Positions 9,554-17,300 of a DNA stretch of 64,000 nt are shown here, one piece after another. The notes beneath the pieces are model-generated. The model saw only the letters and a list, made by a program, of their open reading frames with translations, ran no database searches and was not told where the DNA came from. This DNA comes from Mesorhizobium sp. SOD10. Lineage in GTDB: Bacteria > Pseudomonadota > Alphaproteobacteria > Rhizobiales > Rhizobiaceae. Numbering within the stretch: position 1 is the stretch's first letter; the number at the start of each line of letters is the position of its first letter. The stretch is from the NCBI GenBank assembly GCA_000824805.1, contig CCNA01000060.1, positions 62,001 to 126,000 of the forward strand, in the 5' to 3' direction. The position numbers and the translations under genes are program-made.

Positions 9554-10495
9554 ATGCGCATCCTGTCCGACGCCTTCATTCCCGAACTGCCCAATCGCTA
9601 CAACGGCAAGGTGCGCGAAAATTACGATCTGCCGGACGGGCGCCGCATCATCATCGCCACCGATCGTCTGAGCGCGTTCGACACGATCCTGGCTTCGATT
9701 CCGTTCAAGGGACAGGTCCTCACCCAGACGGCGCGCTACTGGTTCGAGGAAACCGCCGACATCTGTCCCAACCACGTGCTGGAATATCCCGACCCCAACG
9801 TCGTGGTTGGCAGGCGGCTCGACATGCTGCCGGTCGAGATCGTGGTGCGCGGCTATCTGGCGGGCACCACCAGCACCTCGATCCTGACCAAATACCGGAA
9901 AGGTGAACGGAGTTTCTACGGTCACAGCTTTCCCGAGGGGCTGCGCGACAATGAAAAGCTACCGCAAGCGATCATCACGCCGACCAGCAAGGCAGCCAGC
10001 GGCGGCCATGACGAGCCGCTGTCGGAAGCCGAGATCATCGAGCAGGGGCTGCTTGGTGAGGCGCAGTGGGACACCGTATCGCGTTATGCGCTGCAGCTGT
10101 TCGCCCGCGGTCAGCAGCGCGCCGCCGAACGCGGCCTGGTCCTGGCCGACACCAAATATGAATTCGGCACCGCGCCGGACGGCACTATTGTGCTGGCGGA
10201 CGAAATCCACACGCCCGACAGCAGCCGCTATTGGATCGCGGCAAGCTATGACGAGGCGTTCGCAAGCGGCGGACAGCCGCGGAGTTTCGACAAGGATTTC
10301 GTCCGGTCCTGGGTGTCGGCGCGGTGCGATCCCTACAAGGACCCAATTCCGCAAATTCCGGACGAGATCGTCAACCAGGCTTCGGCGGTCTATATCCAGG
10401 CTTATGAAGCGATCACGGGCGCGAAATTCGTGCCTGATCTCTCCGGAGAAACCGTGCTGGAGCGCATTCGTTCTAATCTCGCGCGATATTTTTAG
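9554..10495 (+). CDS. purC: Phosphoribosylaminoimidazole-succinocarboxamide synthase (long form)
   Basis: SAICAR synthase couples aspartate to carboxyaminoimidazole ribotide in purine synthesis. The protein has 313 residues and starts at an ATG followed by the family N-terminus, with Gly-Lys-Val-Arg-Glu-Asn-Tyr near residue 17 and Ala-Thr-Asp-Arg-Leu-Ser-Ala-Phe-Asp near residue 35. An in-frame start at 9497 adds non-conserved sequence. At 313 residues it belongs to the longer yeast-like class, whereas the usual bacterial PurC has about 240-255. Many rhizobia carry a short purC in a purQL neighbourhood as well, and this one has no purine neighbours, so it may be a second copy. Confidence 0.93.
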   Translation: MRILSDAFIPELPNRYNGKVRENYDLPDGRRIIIATDRLSAFDTILASIPFKGQVLTQTARYWFEETADICPNHVLEYPDPNVVVGRRLDMLPVEIVVRGYLAGTTSTSILTKYRKGERSFYGHSFPEGLRDNEKLPQAIITPTSKAASGGHDEPLSEAEIIEQGLLGEAQWDTVSRYALQLFARGQQRAAERGLVLADTKYEFGTAPDGTIVLADEIHTPDSSRYWIAASYDEAFASGGQPRSFDKDFVRSWVSARCDPYKDPIPQIPDEIVNQASAVYIQAYEAITGAKFVPDLSGETVLERIRSNLARYF

Positions 10496-10504
10496 AAGAT
10501 CCAC

Positions 10505-10540
10505 GCCGGGCGGAAATCCGGTGCCCGGCAATTCCCGGCT
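10505..10540 (+). terminator. Possible purC terminator
   Basis: GCCGGGC (10505) and GCCCGGC (10523) form a seven-base-pair stem ten bases after the purC stop. A TTTT tract follows about 10 bases later. The distance to the T run weakens the case. Confidence 0.4.
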
Positions 10541-10574
10541 TTTGCGCGCGGCGATTTTCGCCTAACCTTGGTCC

Positions 10575-11420
10575 ATGTCCGCTTATGCCCGCGCAAGGCA
10601 TATCGTCGTCTCGGCCGGTGCCGCCCTGGCGCTGGCGCTTTGGCTGACGCCGGCAGCTTCTCCCGCCGAACCGGTCGATGTCGAACTGGTGCTGGCGGTT
10701 GACGTTTCGCTCTCGATGTCGCCGGCCGAGCTGGAGATCCAGCGCCACGGTTATGCCGCCGCGCTCACGCATGACAATGTGCTGAAGGCCATCGCCGACG
10801 GCGCCTATGGCAAGATCGCCGTCACCTATATGGAATGGGCGGGCACCACCTGGCAGCGCGTCGTCGTGCCGTGGACGGTGATCGCCAATCGTGCCGATGC
10901 CGAGAGGGTTGTCGCGCAGCTCAATGCCCGTCCGCCGGACAGCGCCCGGCGGACCTCGATCTCCGGCGCGCTGAGCTTCGGCAGCGACCTGTTCGCCGAG
11001 AGCGGTTTTAAGGGCACGAAGCGCGTCATCGACGTCTCGGGCGACGGACCCAACAATCAGGGCGCGCCCGTCACTTTCACGCGCGACGAGGTGGTCAGGC
11101 AAGGCATTACCATCAACGGCTTGCCGCTGATGACGCGCGGTGGTTTCAGCGGCGCCTTCGACGTCGAAAATCTCGATCGCTATTACAGCGACTGCGTCAT
11201 CGGCGGGCCGGGCGCCTTCATGATCCCGGTCAATGACTGGACGCAGTTCCCCGAAGCGATCCGCCGCAAGCTGGTGCTCGAGCTTGCCGATGCCGCTTCA
11301 CCGCAATGGGCGGCCGAAGAGGCCGCGCATCCGCCGGTCGTGCTCGCCGACGACGGACCGGCAGCCGATTGCCTGGCGGGCGAGAAGATGTGGCGCAACC
11401 GCGGCTGGGGCGTCCCGTGA
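10575..11420 (+). CDS. DUF1194 domain protein, secreted VWA-like
   Basis: The 281-residue product begins with a signal peptide (Arg-rich start, hydrophobic core to about residue 25, small residues before the mature part). It continues with a von Willebrand A-like fold whose first strand carries Asp-Val-Ser-Leu-Ser, a MIDAS Asp-x-Ser-x-Ser metal site, near residue 44. DUF1194 proteins are exported alphaproteobacterial proteins of unknown role. The second half keeps the Ser-Gly-Asp-Gly-Pro-Asn-Asn motif typical of the family. It stands alone between purC and an ABC transporter, with no strong ribosome site seen. Confidence 0.85.
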   Translation: MSAYARARHIVVSAGAALALALWLTPAASPAEPVDVELVLAVDVSLSMSPAELEIQRHGYAAALTHDNVLKAIADGAYGKIAVTYMEWAGTTWQRVVVPWTVIANRADAERVVAQLNARPPDSARRTSISGALSFGSDLFAESGFKGTKRVIDVSGDGPNNQGAPVTFTRDEVVRQGITINGLPLMTRGGFSGAFDVENLDRYYSDCVIGGPGAFMIPVNDWTQFPEAIRRKLVLELADAASPQWAAEEAAHPPVVLADDGPAADCLAGEKMWRNRGWGVP

Positions 11421-11567
11421 CGGACCTAGAGCTGCTCCGAAAAGCCGGGTCCACTCTCCAGGATCATGCTCCGGCTTGGACCATCATCCAGTGCGGCTTC
11501 TGCTTCATTGACAAGCCTTTTGGCCTCTGTGAGACAATCTGCGCTCACCACAAAAAGGGGAACAACA

Positions 11568-12518
11568 ATGAAAAGAACCACCATTTTCGCGGCGGCGCTG
11601 TCGGCCGCCGCCGTGCTTAGCGCGCCGGCGATGGCGGCGACGTCGCTCACCATCGGCATCAGCGGCTGGACCGGCTTCGCGCCGCTGACACTGGCCAAGC
11701 AAGCCGGGCTTTTCGAAAAGCACGGGCTCGATGTCACGTTAAAGAAAGTGCCGCAGGCGAGCCGTCCGCTGGCCATCGCCAGCGGCGACCTGCAATGCGC
11801 GGCGACCACGGTCGAGACCTGGATGGTGTGGAACGCCAGCGGCGTCACCACCAAGCAGATCTTCCAACTCGACAAATCCTACGGCGCGGACGGCATCGTT
11901 GTGCGTAACGACATCAAGAGCGTCGCCGATCTCAAGGGCAAGAACGTCGCTTCGTCCGCGCCCGGCACCTCGCCCTATTTCCTGCTCGCCTGGGTGCTCA
12001 ACAAGAACGGCATGTCGACCAAGGACGTCACCGTCGTCAATCTGGAACCGGACGCGGCGGCGCAGGCCTTTCTCGCCGGCCAGAACGATGCCGCAGTCAC
12101 CTACGAGCCCTTCATCTCGGCGGTGCGCGACAAGGCCGACCAGGGCCACATCCTGGCGACCACGCTCGACTATCCGATGGTGATGGACACGGTCGGCTGC
12201 ACGCCGGACTTCCTCAAGGCCAATCCCGATGCCGCCAAGGCGCTCGCCGACAGCTATTTCGACGCGCTCGACATGATCAAGAAGGACCCGCAGAAATCCT
12301 ACGAGATCATGGGCGCCGACGTGAAGCAGTCGGCCAAGGAGTTCGAGGACTCGGCCAAGTATCTGAAATGGGCCGACAAGGCGGAGAACAAGCAGTTCTT
12401 CACCAAGGATTTCCAGGACTTTTCCAAAACGGCCGCCGAGCTCTTGCTGCAGATGGGGCTGATCAAGGAAGCACCGGACGTGACGACGCTTGCCGACACC
12501 AGCGCGGTCGCCAACTGA
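11568..12518 (+). CDS. ABC transporter substrate-binding protein, NMT1/SsuA (NitT/TauT) type
   Basis: This 316-residue periplasmic binding protein has a clear signal peptide (Lys-Arg start, Ala-rich core, cleavage after about residue 23, Ala-Met-Ala-Ala). The NMT1/SsuA fold follows: Gly-Trp-Thr-Gly-Phe-Ala-Pro-Leu near residue 34, Gly-Leu-Phe-Glu-Lys-His-Gly-Leu near residue 47. The ATG at 11568 preceded by AAAAGGGGA fits the signal peptide, while the longer frame upstream does not. A TTGACA at 11509 may be a -35 box. Relatives import nitrate, taurine, sulfonates, thiamine pyrimidine or riboflavin precursors. No thi-box is present here, so a thiamine role is not supported. Permease and ATPase genes follow. 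Confidence 0.88.
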   Translation: MKRTTIFAAALSAAAVLSAPAMAATSLTIGISGWTGFAPLTLAKQAGLFEKHGLDVTLKKVPQASRPLAIASGDLQCAATTVETWMVWNASGVTTKQIFQLDKSYGADGIVVRNDIKSVADLKGKNVASSAPGTSPYFLLAWVLNKNGMSTKDVTVVNLEPDAAAQAFLAGQNDAAVTYEPFISAVRDKADQGHILATTLDYPMVMDTVGCTPDFLKANPDAAKALADSYFDALDMIKKDPQKSYEIMGADVKQSAKEFEDSAKYLKWADKAENKQFFTKDFQDFSKTAAELLLQMGLIKEAPDVTTLADTSAVAN

Positions 12519-12619
12519 TCGCGCATCACCCGATCGGCGGCATCAGGCCGCCGATCCTTTCTCCTTCAGCGCATCGCGATTCTTCGGATACGCTCGCTGC
12601 GTCTTAGATTTTTGATTAC

Positions 12620-12669
12620 GCATGTCTTATCCCGAAACCGGCTCCCGCTTTCGGGAGACATGCTTTAAG
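12620..12669 (+). repeat. Dispersed repeat family 2, copy A
   Basis: GCATGTC and GACATGC are inverted ends around a core containing CCGAAACCGG and the stem parts CCCGAAA / TTTCGGG. A related element lies at 23704-23753. It sits in the gap between the binding-protein and permease genes, so it may act as an mRNA hairpin within the operon. Confidence 0.65.
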
Positions 12670-12680
12670 GACAGGGCCTG

Positions 12681-13457
12681 ATGCTGCATCCCTTGCACTC
12701 CGTTGCGGCGGGCACGCGAACCGTGCTCGGCATCTCCTTCTTCGTGCTGTTCGTGGCGTTCTGGGCATGGATCACACTCGGCGGCCATGTGAACCGCATC
12801 TTCCTCGCCGATCCGCTGTCGATGCTGAAGGACGGCTGGCGGCTGCTCGTCGAAGACCGGTTCTGGCTGGATATCCTGATCACCATCTGGCGCGTCTTCG
12901 GCGGCTTCGTGCTTGCCTCGATCGTCGCGGTGCCGATCGGCATCGCTATGGGCGCATGGAAGCCGGTCGAAGCTTTCCTCGAACCGTTCGTGTCCTTCGC
13001 ACGCTACCTGCCGGCGTCGGCTTTCATTCCGCTGCTCATCCTCTGGGCCGGCATCGGAGAACTCGAAAAGCTCCTGGTGATCTTCGTCGGCTCGGTGTTC
13101 CAGATCATTTTGATCGTCGCGGTCAAGGTCGGCGCTACGCGCCGCGACCTGGTCGAGGCCGCCTACACGCTGGGGGCGACGGACAACGGCATCGTCAAGC
13201 GCGTCATCATGCCGGCCAACGCGCCGGAAATCGCCGAAACGCTGCGGCTGGTGCTTGGCTGGGCCTGGACCTATGTGATCGTCGCCGAGCTGATCGGCTC
13301 GTCCTCCGGCATCGGCTATATGATCATCAACAGCCAGTCGCGGCTGGCAACGGGGCAGATCATCTTCGGCATCATCGTCATCGGGCTGATCGGGCTTCTG
13401 TCCGATTTCGCCTTCAAGGCGCTCAATCGCTGGCTCTATCCATGGAGCCTGGCATGA
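12681..13457 (+). CDS. ABC transporter permease, NitT/TauT type
   Basis: The 258-residue inner-membrane protein has about six hydrophobic segments and the binding-protein-dependent transport permease (BPD_transp_1) fold. The EAA loop, which docks the ATPase, is visible as Val-Glu-Ala-Ala-Tyr-Thr-Leu-Gly-Ala near residue 157. The start follows AAGGA by ten bases. Its stop overlaps the start of the ATPase gene (ATGA). It works with the binding protein at 11568 although about 160 bases and a repeat lie between them. Confidence 0.93.
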   Translation: MLHPLHSVAAGTRTVLGISFFVLFVAFWAWITLGGHVNRIFLADPLSMLKDGWRLLVEDRFWLDILITIWRVFGGFVLASIVAVPIGIAMGAWKPVEAFLEPFVSFARYLPASAFIPLLILWAGIGELEKLLVIFVGSVFQIILIVAVKVGATRRDLVEAAYTLGATDNGIVKRVIMPANAPEIAETLRLVLGWAWTYVIVAELIGSSSGIGYMIINSQSRLATGQIIFGIIVIGLIGLLSDFAFKALNRWLYPWSLA

Positions 13458-14251
13458 GCAAGCTTCAGATCGAGGGCGTCTCGCGGACCTTTGCCGGGGT
13501 CGGAGGCGGGGAGCCGGTGCAGGCGCTGCAGCCGGTCGACCTCGCGGTCGCTGCGAATGACTTCATCACCATCCTTGGGCCGTCCGGCTGTGGAAAGTCG
13601 ACTTTGCTCCGGATCGTCGCCGGACTGGAAGCGCCGAGCACCGGTCGCGTGCTGCTCGACGGCAAGGCAGTCACAAGGCCGGGGCCGGATCGCGGCATGG
13701 TGTTCCAGTCCTACACGCTGTTTCCCTGGCTGACGGTCGCCGAAAACATCGGTTTCGGTCTGCGCGAGCAAGGCAGGCCCGAGCGCGAGCGCAACGAGGT
13801 CGTCGCTTCCTATATCGATCTCGTCGGCCTGAGGGGTTTCGAGAACTATTGGCCGAAGCAGCTGTCGGGCGGCATGCAGCAGCGCACGGCGATTGCGCGG
13901 GCGCTGGCCAACGATCCCGAAATCCTCCTGCTCGACGAGCCGTTCGGCGCGCTGGACAACCAGACGCGCGGGCTGATGCAGGAACTGCTGCTCGGCATCT
14001 GGGAGCGGCGCAAGAAGACGGTGCTATTCGTCACTCACGACATCGAGGAGGCGATCTTCATGGCATCGCGGGTGATCGTGATGAGCGCCCGGCCCGGCCG
14101 CATCAAATCGGACGTGCCGGTCGACCTGCCGCATCCGCGGCACTACACGCTGAAGACCAGCCCGGAATTCTCCGTGCTCAAGGCGCAACTCACCGAGGAC
14201 ATCCGCATCGAGGCGATGCGGACGGCGCAGGGACAATCAGTCGGAGCTTGA
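13454..14251 (+). CDS. ABC transporter ATP-binding protein, NitT/TauT type
   Basis: The 265-residue ATPase has the Walker A motif at residues 42-50 (Gly-Pro-Ser-Gly-Cys-Gly-Lys-Ser-Thr), the Q-loop Val-Phe-Gln-Ser-Tyr, the signature Leu-Ser-Gly-Gly-Met-Gln-Gln-Arg near residue 137, Walker B Leu-Leu-Leu-Asp-Glu-Pro, and the H-loop Val-Thr-His-Asp. It is translationally coupled to the permease by ATGA overlap. The long C-terminal part after the H-loop matches SsuB/TauB proteins. Substrate unknown. Confidence 0.95.
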   Translation: MSKLQIEGVSRTFAGVGGGEPVQALQPVDLAVAANDFITILGPSGCGKSTLLRIVAGLEAPSTGRVLLDGKAVTRPGPDRGMVFQSYTLFPWLTVAENIGFGLREQGRPERERNEVVASYIDLVGLRGFENYWPKQLSGGMQQRTAIARALANDPEILLLDEPFGALDNQTRGLMQELLLGIWERRKKTVLFVTHDIEEAIFMASRVIVMSARPGRIKSDVPVDLPHPRHYTLKTSPEFSVLKAQLTEDIRIEAMRTAQGQSVGA

Positions 14252-14266
14252 TCCGGAATCTCCGGA

Positions 14267-15268
14267 TCAAGCCGCCAAGAGTTGTTTGCGGTCGACGCGT
14301 TCCTGCTGCGGCGAGCGGGCGTAAAGCTCGCGATAGCATTTGGAGAAATGCGAGGCGGAGACGAAGCCGCAGGCGACCGCCACTTCGACCACCGGCATCG
14401 ACGACTGGATGAGCAGGTGCCGGGCGCGGTCGAGCCGGATCTCCAGATAGTATCGGGCGGGCGACCGGCCCATCTCAGTGCGGAACAGGCGTTCGATCTG
14501 CCGGCGGGAAAGATCGACATGATCGGCGATCTCGATCAGCGACAGCGGCTCGGCAAGGTTGGCCTCCATCAGCTCGATGATGGTGAGCACCTTCGAGTTC
14601 TGGACGCCGAGGCGGGCGCGCAGCGGCAGGCGCTGGCGGTCGGTCGGGCTGCGCACGCGGTCGGTCAGCACCTGCTCGCAGACGCGGTTGACCAGGCTCT
14701 CGTCGAAATCATCGCCGATCAGCTTCAGCATCATGTCGAGCGCGGCGGTGCCGCCGGCGCAGGTATAGATGTTCTGGTCGACCTCGAAGAGATCGGCAAA
14801 GACATTGGCCTTCGGGAAAGCCTCCGAGAAGCCCGGCAGGTTCTCCCAATGGATCGCGCAGCGCTTGTTGGAGAGCAGGCCTGCGGCGGCCAGGATATGA
14901 GCACCGGTGCACAGGCCGCCCACGGCGACGCCGCGATTGTATTCCTCGCGCAGCCAGGCAAAGGCCGACTTGTTGTGGTAACGCTCGACATTCATGCCGC
15001 TGCAGACGATCGCCATGTTCGGCCGGTCCGGCCCGGCCATCTTCCTGCGCTCCTCCTCGAGCGAAGTGTTGACGGCACATTCGACGCCGTTCGAGGCGCG
15101 GACCGGCTTGCCGTCGATGCTTGCAAGACGCCAGCTATAGGCCTCATAGCCGAGCATCCGGTTGGCCGAGCGAAGCGGATCGAGCGCCGTCGCGAAGGCG
15201 ATCATCGTAAAATCAGGAACGAGGAAGAATACAAACGATCTCTTGATCGGGTGCTTTACGGCATTCAC
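14267..15268 (-). CDS. GlxA-family (GbdR-like) AraC transcriptional regulator
   Basis: The 333-residue protein joins an N-terminal DJ-1/PfpI-like sensor domain (residues 8-185, with Gly-Gly-Leu-Cys-Thr-Gly-Ala near the usual nucleophile elbow) to a C-terminal AraC double helix-turn-helix (about 225-325). This is the layout of GbdR, CdhR and ArgR-type regulators, which sense glycine betaine, dimethylglycine, carnitine or arginine in other proteobacteria. The start is GTG at 15268 with GAGGT eight bases upstream. The only nearby ATG is out of frame. A palindrome with arms TTTGCGAC and GTCGCAAA lies 108 bases upstream and similar elements lie before the mttB homologue at 30238. Control of quaternary-amine genes is therefore plausible but unproven. 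Confidence 0.85.
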   Translation of the reverse strand: MNAVKHPIKRSFVFFLVPDFTMIAFATALDPLRSANRMLGYEAYSWRLASIDGKPVRASNGVECAVNTSLEEERRKMAGPDRPNMAIVCSGMNVERYHNKSAFAWLREEYNRGVAVGGLCTGAHILAAAGLLSNKRCAIHWENLPGFSEAFPKANVFADLFEVDQNIYTCAGGTAALDMMLKLIGDDFDESLVNRVCEQVLTDRVRSPTDRQRLPLRARLGVQNSKVLTIIELMEANLAEPLSLIEIADHVDLSRRQIERLFRTEMGRSPARYYLEIRLDRARHLLIQSSMPVVEVAVACGFVSASHFSKCYRELYARSPQQERVDRKQLLAA

Positions 15269-15375
15269 GGTGAAACCTCACGCAGCCATGACGCGAACAG
15301 GATGTCGCGAACAGCATAGCGACAACAGGAAAAACCATTCCTGTCAATCGGGTAGGTGGCTAAGTGAAGATTAAA

Positions 15376-15395
15376 TTTGCGACACGGGTCGCAAA
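15376..15395. promoter_or_regulatory. Palindromic operator candidate upstream of GlxA-like regulator
   Basis: Perfect eight-base arms TTTGCGAC and GTCGCAAA are separated by ACGG. The element lies 108 bases before the GTG start of the GlxA-like gene. A weaker GTCGC / GCGAC pair lies between it and the gene at about 15304-15323. This suggests autoregulation. Confidence 0.5.
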
Positions 15396-15450
15396 CGGGC
15401 AATCCGTGCAACCGCAAGGCGCCTCTACGCCGACATCAGGTGGCAATGCC

Positions 15451-15486
15451 CAACGAAAACGCCGCCTCGGCAAGCCGGGCGGCGTT
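15451..15486 (-). terminator. Terminator of the 45-residue small-protein gene
   Basis: AACGCCGCC and GGCGGCGTT pair over nine bases (15458-15466 with 15478-15486). On the minus strand the stem is followed by TTTTCGTTG. It lies 24 bases after the stop of the minus-strand small gene. Confidence 0.75.
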
Positions 15487-15509
15487 GGAATTCAGCATGC
15501 CGAACTGTC

Positions 15510-15647
15510 TCAGGCGATAAAGCCGAGACGGGCAGCGGCCACCGCGCCGGTCTGGCCGGGCATGGTGTTTGCGAGGCGCTGACGCTCCAAAGCGGTCGTC
15601 AGGTTCATTTCGCGGCGGGTGAACAGGCGGGCAAACAGCTTCATCAT
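15510..15647 (-). CDS. Small protein of 45 residues, unknown
   Basis: A 46-codon frame starts at a double ATG with GGAG eight bases upstream and ends 24 bases before a good intrinsic terminator, which supports a real gene. The product begins Met-Met-Lys-Leu-Phe-Ala-Arg-Leu-Phe-Thr-Arg-Arg, an amphipathic and basic N-terminus, and ends with Gly-Phe-Ile-Ala. It contains no Cys and no membrane segment. The start resembles that of DUF1127 small proteins, two of which are encoded nearby, but the DUF1127 core (Leu-x-Asp-Ile-Gly) is absent. I do not recognise a family. Confidence 0.6.
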   Translation of the reverse strand: MMKLFARLFTRREMNLTTALERQRLANTMPGQTGAVAAARLGFIA

Positions 15648-15994
15648 CCATCTCCATTTGGTTGCTCAGACGGGTCGCCTTCGCTTAAGGAGTGGGGCAG
15701 CTCGTTTTTGCTGCGGCTGATATAGGCTCGCTTCAGCAAGAACTAAATCGCAAAAACGAAGCGGTTGATATGAAAAGCGACATGGTTTGCGACATTTTTG
15801 GGCAATGTGCCCATGATTTCCTATTTATTACAGTGCTTTAGCCAGCCTGTTACCCGCTATGCGAGTGGTTCATATGCGTCATGCGGCGGCCGCATGGCTG
15901 GAAAAGTCATTTGAACGCAAACAAAAAAACAACGAACAAACAAAAGGCCTGCCGAGCTGACGCGGCAGGCCTTCAGAACTCCGTACACACTTGA
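15648..15994. other. Intergenic region upstream of the small-protein gene
   Basis: This gap of 347 bases is AT-richer than its surroundings. It has GCGACAT twice, twelve bases apart (about 15777-15795), the second as TTTGCGAC. It also has the terminator of the next small gene at its far end. No ORF is supported. It probably carries the promoter of the 45-residue protein gene. Confidence 0.4.
15940..15973 (-). terminator. Terminator of the first DUF1127 gene
   Basis: AGGCCTGCCG and CGGCAGGCCT form a ten-base-pair stem with an eight-base loop. On the minus strand it is followed by TTTTGTTTG. It lies 22 bases beyond the stop of the DUF1127 gene. Confidence 0.85.
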
Positions 15995-16180
15995 TTACTT
16001 CGCTCCAGCCCAGCTTCCGACACCCAGGCGCAAACCGGTCTTGACGTCGGCGGCTTCAGGCCAGCCGATATCCTTCTGCAATTCGATCGGCAGCGCATGG
16101 ATGGCGCGTTCGGTCTGGTAGCGGGCGCGAGCCGCGCTGAATTCGGTCGCAAGCCGACCGATGGACGACAGGATAGACAT
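15995..16180 (-). CDS. DUF1127 small protein (first copy)
   Basis: The 61-residue protein has the DUF1127 core, Leu-Pro-Ile-Glu-Leu-Gln-Lys-Asp-Ile-Gly-Trp-Pro, at residues 30-41 and an Arg-rich amphipathic helix before it. DUF1127 proteins are small basic alphaproteobacterial proteins. A few have been tied to RNA turnover and phosphate or stress responses, and most are uncharacterised. The start ATG follows GAGGAGAG. It has its own terminator. The longer variable C-terminus after the core resembles that of the second copy at 18501. Confidence 0.88.
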   Translation of the reverse strand: MSILSSIGRLATEFSAARARYQTERAIHALPIELQKDIGWPEAADVKTGLRLGVGSWAGAK

Positions 16181-16399
16181 TTCTCTCTCCTCTATGCGGG
16201 CAGGGAGGCGCCCGTCACTGCATTAAGTCAGGTCTGTTTCAGCTTCATTTCATGTCGATTGCAGGACTGTGTCAGGGTGGTTTCATGGCTGCTTTTGGCA
16301 GCATGCTGCATCGACCAAGTTGACTATGCGCCTGGAGTGATGTTCAATCAAACGAAATGGAATGATGGATTGCATCAGAAAAATTGAAAGCAGGCTCCC

Positions 16400-17299
16400 A
16401 TGAACGCCCCGCTCAATCATCCGCTGCCGCTGCTTGACCTCGATGTGCTGCGAACCTTCGTGGCGATCGCCGAGACCGGCAGCTTCACCACTGCCGCCAA
16501 TGCGGTGTTCCGCACGCCGTCAGCCGTTTCCATGCAGATCAAGAAGCTGGAGGATATCCTCGGCCGTTCGGTCTTCGCGCGCGACGCGCGTTCGGTGACG
16601 CTGACCACGGATGGCGAGATGCTGCTCGGCTATGCGCGCCGGCTGTTGTCGATCAACCGCGAGGTGGTGTCGAAATTCATCATCCCCGACATCGTCGGCG
16701 TGGTGCGGCTCGGTTCCCCGGACGATTATGGAGAGCGCGTGCTGCCGCATGTGCTGAAGCGTTTCGCGCAGTCGCATCCTTCGATCGCCGTCGACGTCAC
16801 CATCGACCAGAGCATCAATCTGCGCCGGCGCATGGATGACCGCGCGCTCGACATCACGCTGCTCACCAATTCCTACAAGACAAGCGCGATCGGCGCGGAG
16901 GTGCTTTTGACGGAGCCGATCGTCTGGGCCGGCGCCAAGGGCGGCTGCGCGCATCTGCGCGAGCCCTTGCCGGTGTCGCTGTGGGAGGAAGGCTGCGCCT
17001 GGCGGGCCGGTGCGCTCGAAGCGCTCGGTCGCGAGGGCCGCAACTACCGCATCGCCTATATGAGCGCCCACACGGCCGGCCAGCGCGCCGCCATCATGGC
17101 CGATCTTGCGGTTGCGCCGCTGCCAAAATCCTTCCTCGGCGACGAGATGGTCTCGCTGGGTGCCAAGGACGGCATGCCCGAGATCGGCACCTACAATCTC
17201 GCCATGGTGGTGGCGCCCGATGCGAGCGCGCCGGTGAAGGCGGTGGCCGACCATATCCGGGCGACATTCGAACTGTTCCGCGAGACCGGCAAGTTCTGA
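16400..17299 (+). CDS. LysR family transcriptional regulator
   Basis: The 299-residue protein starts with a LysR winged helix-turn-helix (residues 12-71: Leu-Arg-Thr-Phe-Val-Ala-Ile-Ala-Glu, then Ser-Ala-Val-Ser-Met-Gln-Ile-Lys-Lys-Leu-Glu). The periplasmic-binding-like effector domain follows from about residue 95. It is encoded next to a convergent esterase gene. The last base of the regulator gene and the first of the esterase stop nearly touch. The target genes are not evident. The gap before it (16181-16399) should hold its promoter and shows no clear palindrome. Confidence 0.92.
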   Translation: MNAPLNHPLPLLDLDVLRTFVAIAETGSFTTAANAVFRTPSAVSMQIKKLEDILGRSVFARDARSVTLTTDGEMLLGYARRLLSINREVVSKFIIPDIVGVVRLGSPDDYGERVLPHVLKRFAQSHPSIAVDVTIDQSINLRRRMDDRALDITLLTNSYKTSAIGAEVLLTEPIVWAGAKGGCAHLREPLPVSLWEEGCAWRAGALEALGREGRNYRIAYMSAHTAGQRAAIMADLAVAPLPKSFLGDEMVSLGAKDGMPEIGTYNLAMVVAPDASAPVKAVADHIRATFELFRETGKF

Positions 17300-17300
17300 G

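Noticed and set aside
11568..14251. Thiamine-precursor (HMP) importer
   Set aside because: The binding protein has the NMT1/THI5 fold, but there is no thi-box before it and the fold covers many substrates.
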